From Chryseosolibacter sp964563295 (GTDB lineage: Bacteria; Bacteroidota; Bacteroidia; Cytophagales; Cyclobacteriaceae), in NCBI GenBank assembly GCA_964563295.1, contig CAZLWX010000021.1, positions 1-43,359 of the forward strand: DNA of 43,359 nt, given 5' to 3'. Positions 1 through 7,244 of the stretch are shown here, piece after piece (position 1 is the stretch's first letter; every line of letters starts with the position of its first letter). The translations under genes were made by a program, and so were the position numbers. Below the pieces are notes generated by a model. That model was not told the DNA's origin and searched no databases. It worked only from the letters and a program-made list of their open reading frames with translations.

Positions 1-880
1 CGTCGAATGCGATCTGCGTGTTGTCTTCAATCGCGGTAAGGAAGAGAAACTCCTGGTTGGCGAGAAATCCTTTCAACACGACGTATTCTGTCCCGACGAC
101 CTGCGTAGGCACAAGCTGATCTCCCAGCAGGTCGTGGCAGCCTCCATTGATCACCGAATCATCCTTAATGGTGATTGCAATCGGTTTATTCGACTCCACA
201 ACCGTTCCGGCAGGGTTGTCTTGCGCCCGCACCCCGATTTTGCGAAGCGAATACGTCTCACCGGCGTTGAGCTTGATGATGATCAGCGACTCGTTTTCGT
301 GACCAACGAGGTTGATGGAGGGCTTGATCTTGACGACGGTATTATTTTGCGTTGCCACGATGTCGAACGTGCTGCCGGGTGTTGGCGAATAGATGCCGTT
401 GTTGTCGTAGTAATTCTGCGCCGGGATGACGAAGTTATTTCCCAACGCGTTTTTTCCCTTTAGCGCGAAAATATCGGCGTTGAAGTGATGGCCAATTTCA
501 TAGTAGGCCGTGACCGGCCCGGTGGATTCGATCTTCAGCCCCGTCTTTGAGACCTGTGCAGGGATGATCGTCTCCAACTTGCTCTTATATCCGGTGATAT
601 CGATAGTTTGAGTTGCGTTGGCTCCGATCTGCACCGTGACAATGGTGATGCCTTCCGCCGGAAGTGAAACCCGGATCGTTGCAGGCTCACTGAGGGTTGA
701 AATCCGGATGTAGAGCGGACTATCTCCGTGGCCAGCTGATACTTCGGGGGGCGCGAACCAGAATTCCGTGTCGACCTGGCCAAGCGCTGTTGTTGATGAA
801 AATGTCCATAGTAAAAGAATGAGGCGGCCAAGGATCGTGATAATCCCATTTGATCTTCTGGCCTCAATCGTTGTGGACAT
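1..880 (-). CDS. IgGFc-binding-like secreted protein, 3' part missing (paralogue of the gene at 1019-4276)
   Basis: The reading frame starts at the ATG at 880-878 and stays open to the window edge, giving about 293 residues. It opens with a signal peptide (a hydrophobic run ending ...TTALGQ) followed by VDTEFWFAPPEV, the same mature start as the next gene. The visible part aligns along its whole length with the first ~290 residues of that protein, at what looks like about two-thirds identity. The family (IgGFc-binding N-terminal domain) is common in secreted, T9SS-exported proteins of Bacteroidota; a C-terminal sorting domain would lie outside the window. It sits 138 bp downstream of its paralogue on the same strand, so the pair is an old tandem duplication. 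Substrate or partner is unknown; cell-surface adhesion is only a guess from the family. Confidence 0.85.
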   Translation of the reverse strand, partial: MSTTIEARRSNGIITILGRLILLLWTFSSTTALGQVDTEFWFAPPEVSAGHGDSPLYIRISTLSEPATIRVSLPAEGITIVTVQIGANATQTIDITGYKSKLETIIPAQVSKTGLKIESTGPVTAYYEIGHHFNADIFALKGKNALGNNFVIPAQNYYDNNGIYSPTPGSTFDIVATQNNTVVKIKPSINLVGHENESLIIIKLNAGETYSLRKIGVRAQDNPAGTVVESNKPIAITIKDDSVINGGCHDLLGDQLVPTQVVGTEYVVLKGFLANQEFLFLTAIEDNTQIAFD

Positions 881-1018
881 TGCTTAGCCTGGAGAATGGC
901 AAAAAAGCAAGATACGCTTTTGTGCGCGAATGGAGTCGTTGAATAGCTGGCTCCCTGCTATTCTTTCGATAAATTCTTTCTATTGCAAATCCGCTGTTCC
1001 CTGAGTTACTTTGGCTCC
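881..1018 (-). repeat. Upstream region shared with the paralogue (duplicated 5' flank)
   Basis: This gap before the paralogue at 880 resembles the flank at about 4320-4460 before the gene starting at 4276. Shared blocks in the same order include AGCAAGATA, CCTATTCTTTCG-like CTATTCTTTCG and CAAATCCGC. The tandem duplication therefore carried its upstream region with it. No terminator hairpin for the preceding gene is evident here. Confidence 0.6.
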
Positions 1019-4000
1019 TTAACGGACGACATTCACCCATCCTTTGTACGCCGTGTCGCGGTTAACAGCCAACGTATAGTAATAGACTCCTGCGCTTAAG
1101 CCTTCCGCCCCCCACCCTCCGCCATAGTCGGATTGGAAATAAACTTTCTTGCCCCAGCGGTCGTAAATCGTCAAGGCAGAGCCAGGGTACAGGTGAATGT
1201 TTCGAATGATAAATACATCGTTCTTGCCATCGCCGTTCGGGGTGATGATGTTGGGAATGAACAAGGGATGCTTGAATTCAAAATCGACGGGACTAGACCA
1301 ACTGACATATTGCCCTGTTGCATCAACGGCTCGTATGTAGTATCGATGTCGAAATCCATCAGTCGTGAGGACTTCGGAATATGAATTTTCGGCGGGCGAA
1401 ACTCTGGCCAGAAATCCCAATCCAGGTGAGTCGTCAAGTTTGCGCCATACTTCATAGCTATCCACACCCTGTTTCCAGGCTGAATAGTGATTCCACGCAA
1501 GTGTGATAAGGTTGGCGGAAGTATCTGCAACTCCGGTTAAGAACATTGTCTGATGGACATCGGTGACGACATCTTCATCGCAGGCATTCGTCAACGCGAG
1601 CAAGTAGAATACGGGGCCCGCACGCGCGTCAGCGTGAACATCCCTGAAGGTAGACGCGGTTGAAGCAACTTCTGTTGCGATAGACCATTCCGACCCGGAA
1701 TTTCGCTGCAACGTCATACCCGTTTGATTCGAAGGACCGGTGAAATCCCATTGCACCACGACGTCAGAACCATTGGTAGTATCGACGCTTACGACCTTGA
1801 GCGCAATCGCAGTGGAATCCTTGAAGACGAGAATTTCCAATACCGGGGATTCGCCTTCGCATACCGTGTCAATGGTGGTGCTGGACTCAACAATTCTTAG
1901 ACTATTGAACCCCTTCTGCCAATTCACCATCACTTCGTTACTGCCCTGTCCGCTGGTGACTTCTCCGCCTGATATCTGCCAGTCATATACCGAACCATTT
2001 GTGAATGGTGTTGTGTACGTCACGTTAAAAGCTTTGTTGAGGCACACGGTGTCGGGTCCCTCGGGTCGTTCCGGGGTCAACACTGGATTGATCCGTACTG
2101 CGTAGTGGATTGAATCACCGATACAGCCATATCCATTCGTAATCAGTACCGACACGATGGCGTCATTTCTGGTTTCGTGCCAGTTTACAAGGATGTGTTC
2201 GCCCGATTGATCCGCAATATCACCGCCATCCACCACCCAAGAATATGCAGCTTCCGGGTCTGCATCGACGAAGTAGTCTATTTCTTCCGAGAACGGGCAT
2301 ACCGAGGGGCTGCCATAAATCGTATCCTCCTCCGGCAATGGCCAGTCGCCAATCACAACGGTGTCGCTAAGGGCGCATCCGTCCGTGAACACCTTTACCC
2401 AATATTGACCTGCCTCGTGGAATTTGTTTTGTGCGGACGTCGTACCATCGCTCCACAGGTACGTCGCCCCAGGCACCGACACGTCGAAAGCCACTGTGTC
2501 ATCGGGGCACCTGGAAACGTCGGCGCCCAGATCGACTTCGGCAGTTTCCTTCCATTGTATTGCAATGGTATCTGATGCCTGACACCCCGTATTATCGAAT
2601 ACCGAGACCCAGTATTTTCCTGGTACCGTGGTTTCGAGAAATCGTCCAGTGTCTCCATTTGACCACTGCCAGCTGAAGTTGTCCTTGCCATCGACTTTAG
2701 CCGTGTCGCCTGGACAGATCACTACATCGGGTCCGAGGTCCACAGCCCCTTGTCTGATGCTCACCGCTATCGTGTCATAGAGTACACAGTCTTCCCGCAC
2801 GACCCTGACCCAGTATTCACCGTCGCTGTTCACCGTGATGAATCGCGTCTGCTCGCCGGTATTCCATTGATAGGATTCTTTTTCCGGACCTGCGTCGAGC
2901 AGCAACTCCTCTCCCTCGCAGATGGCGATATCGTCACCGATAAAAAGGGTGGCGAATGACGAGAAATAGCCATACGAGCAGGTTGCATCGTCGCCGTTGA
3001 GGATGCCAAGCTGGAACGAATATTTGTCGTTTTTTATCAGGCTGGCATGGCCTACCGGGACATTGCTTGCCGTATAGGTCAGCTGTGCGGCGTACCACTT
3101 GGAATCCGTACCGGGCACTCTGGAAAACGCTGACGCCGGCACGAGTGTTTTAGAGCCATTGAGTGTAAAATTGCTAATGCCCTCTCGCCTGACGAGGATG
3201 TTGAGGCCAAGGGGATTCTGTGACGTTCTGGAAAATCCGATCTGGCTCGACCCTCTGCATGTGATAGCCGGAAGGATCGCCATCCCAAGCTCGCATCCAA
3301 AGCCAGTGACATGGAGGGCATAGACCGGGTGGGTAGTGGCTACATACGTTGATTTGTTATCGATCGGATACCACGATACCTCACCAGCGCTCAATGTGTC
3401 GCTCACACGCCTCCCGTTGAACGCAACGTGTGTGCCGTCCTCAATAGCCGTAAGAAAGAGAAATTCCTGAGCCACCAGAAATCCTTTCAATACGATGTAT
3501 TCTGTGCCCACGACTTCAACCGGTACAAGTTGATCCCCCAACAGGTCGGCGCAGCCATCATGGATGGCCGAATCGTCCTTGAGCGTGATGGCTACCGGTC
3601 TGTTAGACTCCACCGTGGTACCGGCTGGGTTACTTTGCGCGAGGTATCCGACCTTGCGAAGCGAATAGGTCTCACCCGCATTGAGTTTCACCGTGATCAG
3701 CGTATCATTTTCGTGACCGACAAAAGGGGTCGTAGGTCGGATCGTGACGACCGTCTTGTCCTGGCTTGCAACGATGTCGAATGTATTCCCCGCCATATAA
3801 CTCGCATCGTTGGGGTAGAGATTCTGGGCAGGAATGACAAAGCGATTTCCCAGAGCATTTTTCCCTTTTAAGGTGAAGATCTCCGCATTTGCCCCGGGGC
3901 CAACTTCGTAGTAGGTGGTGATCGGCGCTGTGGATTCAACCTTCAGTCCGGTCCGCAACACCTGCGCGGGTAACATCGTTTCCAGGTTGGCTTTGTATTC

Positions 4001-4276
4001 GGTCAGGTCGACGGTTTCGGTAGCGTTGGCCGCCATCTGCACTATGGCGGCGACTATGCCTTGTGCTGGAATGCTGACACGAACCGTTGCAGGCTGATCG
4101 AGTGTGGAGATTCGCAGGTAGAGCGGAGCGTCGCCGTGGCTCTCGGCTACTTCAGGCGGGGCGAACCAGAATTCAGTGTCGACTTGAGCCTTGACGTTAG
4201 GCGAGAGAAACGTCAGGAGCAATAACGCGATTCGGCCGGGCGAGGCTATCGTTGCAAGTGAGGTCTTTGTCGACAT
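1019..4276 (-). CDS. Large secreted IgGFc-binding/Ig-like protein with T9SS type B (CHU_C) sorting domain
   Basis: A 1085-residue protein beginning with a signal peptide (residues 1-30, ending NVKAQ). Residues ~31-440 form the IgGFc-binding-like N-terminal region. Then come three similar Ig-like repeats (about 440-505, 510-575, 578-645), each with a C-P/E-G/D-D start and a YWV core (ESYQWNTGEQ, WQWSNGDTG, TYLWSDGTT). Two PKD-like domains follow (SWVVDGGDI, DWQISGGEV, about 650-830), then a fibronectin-III-like stretch and, at ~1000-1085, a gliding-motility-associated C-terminal domain (FIPNIITPNGDGKNDVF ... YDRWGKKVY ... GVYYYTL). That last domain is the type B secretion signal of the type IX system, so export across the outer membrane is expected. 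Paired Cys in the Ig repeats suggest disulphides. The exact surface role cannot be read from the sequence; adhesion or glycan contact is likely. Confidence 0.9.
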   Translation of the reverse strand: MSTKTSLATIASPGRIALLLLTFLSPNVKAQVDTEFWFAPPEVAESHGDAPLYLRISTLDQPATVRVSIPAQGIVAAIVQMAANATETVDLTEYKANLETMLPAQVLRTGLKVESTAPITTYYEVGPGANAEIFTLKGKNALGNRFVIPAQNLYPNDASYMAGNTFDIVASQDKTVVTIRPTTPFVGHENDTLITVKLNAGETYSLRKVGYLAQSNPAGTTVESNRPVAITLKDDSAIHDGCADLLGDQLVPVEVVGTEYIVLKGFLVAQEFLFLTAIEDGTHVAFNGRRVSDTLSAGEVSWYPIDNKSTYVATTHPVYALHVTGFGCELGMAILPAITCRGSSQIGFSRTSQNPLGLNILVRREGISNFTLNGSKTLVPASAFSRVPGTDSKWYAAQLTYTASNVPVGHASLIKNDKYSFQLGILNGDDATCSYGYFSSFATLFIGDDIAICEGEELLLDAGPEKESYQWNTGEQTRFITVNSDGEYWVRVVREDCVLYDTIAVSIRQGAVDLGPDVVICPGDTAKVDGKDNFSWQWSNGDTGRFLETTVPGKYWVSVFDNTGCQASDTIAIQWKETAEVDLGADVSRCPDDTVAFDVSVPGATYLWSDGTTSAQNKFHEAGQYWVKVFTDGCALSDTVVIGDWPLPEEDTIYGSPSVCPFSEEIDYFVDADPEAAYSWVVDGGDIADQSGEHILVNWHETRNDAIVSVLITNGYGCIGDSIHYAVRINPVLTPERPEGPDTVCLNKAFNVTYTTPFTNGSVYDWQISGGEVTSGQGSNEVMVNWQKGFNSLRIVESSTTIDTVCEGESPVLEILVFKDSTAIALKVVSVDTTNGSDVVVQWDFTGPSNQTGMTLQRNSGSEWSIATEVASTASTFRDVHADARAGPVFYLLALTNACDEDVVTDVHQTMFLTGVADTSANLITLAWNHYSAWKQGVDSYEVWRKLDDSPGLGFLARVSPAENSYSEVLTTDGFRHRYYIRAVDATGQYVSWSSPVDFEFKHPLFIPNIITPNGDGKNDVFIIRNIHLYPGSALTIYDRWGKKVYFQSDYGGGWGAEGLSAGVYYYTLAVNRDTAYKGWVNVVR

Positions 4277-4437
4277 GGCTCAGCGGTCTTCATTACCGCG
4301 CTTCTGTCGGAAGTTCAGGAATTTCTAGCGTGGAAACGTGAAGGACATCACACAGGAAGGCAGCAGCAAGATATGCATTTTGCCAGAGCAATGAAATCCC
4401 TGTTTGCCGGCCTCCCGCTATTCTTTCGCCGAATTAT

Positions 4438-4467
4438 TTGTCCAAATCCGCCGTTCCTGTATTTTTG
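4438..4467 (+). promoter_or_regulatory. Promoter of tRNA-Thr (TTG-N19-TAttTTTG)
   Basis: TTG at 4438-4440 and TATTTTTG at 4460-4467 are separated by exactly 19 bases, an exact match to the Bacteroidota primary-sigma consensus (TTG at -33, TAnnTTTG at -7). Transcription would start near 4474, about 25 bases before the tRNA. Confidence 0.75.
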
Positions 4468-4498
4468 CACCTCGCTTCAGACGGAAGCGTTTTTTAAT

Positions 4499-4571
<73 letters not shown>

Positions 4572-4577
4572 CTTGGG

Positions 4578-4610
4578 AGCCAGTTAGAGATGACTGGCTT
4601 TTTTGTTTTC
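4578..4610 (+). terminator. Rho-independent terminator after tRNA-Thr
   Basis: AGCCAGT (4578-4584) pairs with ACTGGCT (4593-4599) around an 8-base loop and is followed by a T-rich tract with six Ts and then GTTTTC. It lies 7 bases after the tRNA end. Confidence 0.85.
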
Positions 4611-4763
4611 AAGGTCGATCACATTCGATGGCGCAGGGCTGTCGTCCTTGACAGTCTGTTATATTTAGTAAAAGGAGGCCGCATTTTGAACAAGCGAAGT
4701 GATGATTTGTTTTTAATTATTGACATCTATTTGAGGTTAAAGTAGACCGCGGGCCCAACTGTC

Positions 4764-5405
4764 TTATCGCATCTTCTCTTTAATACATTTCAGGCTGTTT
4801 AATAAATCTAGCGATTGCTCATCACTTAGCTCTTCCTGAACGAATGACTTCATAGTATGCACTCGAATCGCTGCCACCTCTTTTGACGATAAAAGGTCCA
4901 GCTCTCTTTTCTTTCCGTACATACCACCAAACCAAAGGTCAGCTTCTTGGTCGCAATTGAAATCAGAATTGTGCCGAAGTTCCATCCGACTACCATCTCG
5001 GAATAAGAAATTCACTAGGCCGTCGTCATCGATGCATCCTCCTCCGTACGCCTTCAGCACAAGGACTAGCGTTTTGTCCAGTAGGAGCCAATACATGACT
5101 AGCCCATTGTCCCCATCCTTCGATGCAACGATTGGCTTAACGGGAGCCGATATGGACACCCTGCCAGTCATGTTATCCTCCGACATTTCAATGTAGGTAG
5201 AACAGTCACCTATGACGGGAGGTTCGACAGACGGTTTGTCATCAGATGGTTGTTCGCCTACATAACGCCAGGTCCCATCGGAATTTAGCAAGACCTTTCT
5301 TCCGTCTTCAGTCGTCGCTTCAATCCCTTGGGAAAATCCAGTAGAAGCGCATGCGAACAGGGCCGCGAAAATTGGTGCAAATTTCATAAGCCAGTGATTT
5401 TTCAT
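4764..5405 (-). CDS. Secreted protein of unknown function with an EDG-RKVLLNSDGTW motif
   Basis: I do not recognise a specific family. The protein starts MKNHWLMKFAP and has a signal peptide ending about ...ASTGFSQG. A short motif EDGRKVLLNSDGTWRYV follows; similar short motifs occur at the N terminus of many secreted Bacteroidota proteins. After a linker (EQPSDDKPSVEPP) comes a ~150-residue domain with two conserved-looking Cys (GDCSTYIEMSEDN and GGGCIDDDG), and residues near the C terminus resemble a regulated beta-sandwich rather than an enzyme. An in-frame ATG lies 42 bases upstream at 5447, but it falls inside a terminator hairpin, so I prefer the start at 5405; 5387 (MKFAP) is also possible. 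It has no operon partner. A promoter-like site and a terminator-like hairpin lie directly before it and may control it. Confidence 0.7.
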   Translation of the reverse strand: MKNHWLMKFAPIFAALFACASTGFSQGIEATTEDGRKVLLNSDGTWRYVGEQPSDDKPSVEPPVIGDCSTYIEMSEDNMTGRVSISAPVKPIVASKDGDNGLVMYWLLLDKTLVLVLKAYGGGCIDDDGLVNFLFRDGSRMELRHNSDFNCDQEADLWFGGMYGKKRELDLLSSKEVAAIRVHTMKSFVQEELSDEQSLDLLNSLKCIKEKMR

Positions 5406-5415
5406 GGGGTTTAGT

Positions 5416-5472
5416 GAAAAAAACAAAGCCCATCCATAGCCTTTCATTTACAGAAATGGCCGTGGATGGGCT
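5416..5472 (-). terminator. Terminator-like hairpin 11 bases before the start codon (attenuator candidate)
   Basis: On the minus strand AGCCCATCCA (5472-5463) pairs perfectly with TGGATGGGCT (5436-5427), 10 bp, and a T tract (TTTGTTTTTTTC) follows directly. It has the form of an intrinsic terminator but ends just before the ATG at 5405. It therefore either ends a short leader RNA or attenuates the gene downstream. Confidence 0.65.
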
Positions 5473-5509
5473 CCATGGGAACGAATGTAACTTACTCTAG
5501 CATAAAAGG

Positions 5510-5540
5510 CAAACTATAGCCTCATCGACGCGGCTAACAA
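5510..5540 (-). promoter_or_regulatory. Possible promoter for the leader RNA
   Basis: On the minus strand TTG (5540-5538) is followed after 19 bases by TATAGTTTG (5518-5510), which is the TAnnTTTG motif with one extra base. It would start RNA near 5503, giving a transcript of about 85 nt up to the terminator-like hairpin. Confidence 0.35.
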
Positions 5541-5613
5541 AGCGGCGATGATCAGGCTATTTTCAGTCGTCAAAAAAACATATGCTAACTTTAAACAATA
5601 AAACCCACAATAT

Positions 5614-5793
5614 ATGGACTCCCTCATGCAACTTTCCGGCCTCGTCACCCTGATTGTCTCACTCACTTTGATCATCATGTTCATTATTCTTTGCGTGAAC
5701 ATTGGCACGCTTGTAAGACTAACAAGATTCCAGAACGAGATCTTAAAGGCGATTTTTAAGCAACAAGGAGGCGAAGTTGAAGACCGCACATAG
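5614..5793 (+). CDS. Small single-pass membrane protein (59 aa), function unknown
   Basis: An intact 60-codon frame from ATG 5614 to TAG 5791-5793. The protein has a short N terminus (MDSLMQ), one strong membrane helix at about residues 8-31 (LVTLIVSLTLIIMFIILCV), then a basic amphipathic segment (TLVRLTRFQNEILKAIF) and an acidic tail (GGEVEDRT). This layout, a helix followed by an R/K-rich cytosolic amphipathic region, is typical of small membrane proteins and unlike chance translation. A near-consensus -7 box TAACTTTA lies at 5586-5593, but I see no good -33 partner. It ends 77 bases before the glycosidase gene and may share its transcript. No known family is recognised. Confidence 0.65.
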   Translation: MDSLMQLSGLVTLIVSLTLIIMFIILCVNIGTLVRLTRFQNEILKAIFKQQGGEVEDRT

Positions 5794-5809
5794 CAACCGC
5801 GCACAACTA

Positions 5810-5856
5810 CAAACCTCAAACTTCAAACAACTTCAAACATCAAACTTCAAACTAAA
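5810..5856. repeat. CTTCAAAC/TCAAAC short tandem-like repeat
   Basis: A run of near-identical 8-12 base units (CAAACCT, CAAACTTCAAAC, AACTTCAAACAT, CAAACTTCAAAC) fills the leader of the GH140-like gene. Direct copies of CTTCAAAC occur four times in the run. It is low-complexity, A/C rich and without hairpins, and could vary in length by slippage. Confidence 0.6.
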
Positions 5857-5870
5857 ACGCCCCTCCTTCG

Positions 5871-7244
5871 ATGAAGAATCTCCTCCTAACCATCGCCCTG
5901 GTTTCCGTAGCCCTCACCTCGCAATCCCAACTCCGCGTCTCCGACAACCACCGCTACCTCGTCACTGCCGATGGTAAACCATTCTTCTGGCTCGGCGATA
6001 CAGCGTGGGAACTCTTTCATCGATTGACCCGGGAAGAAACTGAAAAATATCTGCGCGATCGGGCGGAGAAGAAATTTACCGTCATCCAGGCAGTTGTACT
6101 AGCGGAAATGGATGGACTACAAACTCCGAATGCGTATGGAGAAGTACCTCTCGAGGACAACGACCCCACCCGACCGCGCGAAGCCTACTTTCAGCATGTC
6201 GACTTTGTCGTGGACCTTGCGGGCAGACTCGGCTTGTATATCGCGATGCTCCCAACATGGGGCGACAAGGTTTACAAGGACCGCTGGGGAATCGGTCCGG
6301 AGATCTTTAATCCAGAGAATGCACGCGCGTATGGAAAATGGATCGGCAACCGCTACAAGGACAAGGAGAACATCGTATGGGTGCTTGGAGGCGACCGGAA
6401 TCCCCGTAACGAGCGGGATGTGTCCATCTGGCGTGCACTGGCGGAAGGGATCGCGGACGGCACCGGTGGCAACAACCGCACTATCATGACCTTTCACCCA
6501 CAACCCACGGCGCTTGAAGATGGCGGAAGCTCCAAATGGTTTCACAACGATGCCTGGCTGGACTTCAATATGTTCCAGACTGGCCATTGTCGAGAGAACA
6601 ATGTCTGGGATCGGATACGCGTGGCATACGATAAGGTGCCTATGAAACCGGTACTTGACGGAGAAACGATCTACGAAGATCATCCCGTGTGCTTTAACGC
6701 GCGCGACCTCGGGTACTCAAGTGCCTATGACGTTCGCAAAAACGCGTACTTCAGTGTCTTCGCCGGTTCTTTCGGGCATACGTACGGTTGTCACGACATC
6801 TGGCAGATGTACGCTCCGCATCGCAAGCCAGTCAACGGGCCACTCAACTACTGGTATGTGGCTCTCGACCTGCCGGGGGCGACTCAGATGCAGCACCTCC
6901 GCAACTTGATCGAATCGAGACCTATGCTCGAGCGGGTGCCTGACCAGGGGATCATCGCCGATGCCCTGGGAACTTCTGATCACATCCAGGCCACTCGTGG
7001 CAATGATTACCTTTTCGTTTACTCTGCACAAGGCACGGCTTTTACCGCCGACCTCACGCGCATAAAAGGTGAGCAGTTTATTGGCTACTGGTACAATCCG
7101 CGCACCGGCGAACCCACCGACGCTGGTCGATTTTCGAAAAAGAAGGCGGTCAAATTTACGCCTCCTACACAGGGATACGGGCAAGATTGGGTGTTGATCG
7201 TGGATAACGCTGCCGCCGGGTTTGAGAAACCGGTCGCCAATTAG
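5871..7244 (+). CDS. Secreted glycoside hydrolase, GH140/apiosidase-like (DUF4038 + putative collagen-binding domain)
   Basis: A 457-residue protein with a signal peptide (MKNLLLTIALVSVALTSQSQ). The catalytic TIM-barrel region (about 22-360) begins with the family hallmarks PFFWLGDTAWELFHRL and FTVIQAVVLAE. Putative catalytic carboxylates are Asp175 in VLGGDRNP and Glu265 in VLDGETIYE, the positions used as acid/base and nucleophile in GH140-type enzymes. The C-terminal ~90 residues (NDYLFVYSAQGTAF ... YWYNPRTGE) match the small beta domain usually paired with DUF4038. GH140 members release apiose from pectic rhamnogalacturonan II side chains; other DUF4038 proteins act on other plant glycans, so the substrate is uncertain. 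Its stop codon overlaps the stop of the convergent DUF349 gene by four bases. Confidence 0.85.
   Translation: MKNLLLTIALVSVALTSQSQLRVSDNHRYLVTADGKPFFWLGDTAWELFHRLTREETEKYLRDRAEKKFTVIQAVVLAEMDGLQTPNAYGEVPLEDNDPTRPREAYFQHVDFVVDLAGRLGLYIAMLPTWGDKVYKDRWGIGPEIFNPENARAYGKWIGNRYKDKENIVWVLGGDRNPRNERDVSIWRALAEGIADGTGGNNRTIMTFHPQPTALEDGGSSKWFHNDAWLDFNMFQTGHCRENNVWDRIRVAYDKVPMKPVLDGETIYEDHPVCFNARDLGYSSAYDVRKNAYFSVFAGSFGHTYGCHDIWQMYAPHRKPVNGPLNYWYVALDLPGATQMQHLRNLIESRPMLERVPDQGIIADALGTSDHIQATRGNDYLFVYSAQGTAFTADLTRIKGEQFIGYWYNPRTGEPTDAGRFSKKKAVKFTPPTQGYGQDWVLIVDNAAAGFEKPVAN

Noticed and set aside
4671..4745. Strong AAAGGAGG sequence 7 bases before a TTG-started 19-residue frame (NKRSDDLFLIIDIYLRLK).
   Set aside because: Too short, with a TTG start, and Bacteroidota rarely rely on Shine-Dalgarno sites; no conservation can be judged. 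It may be a gene remnant.
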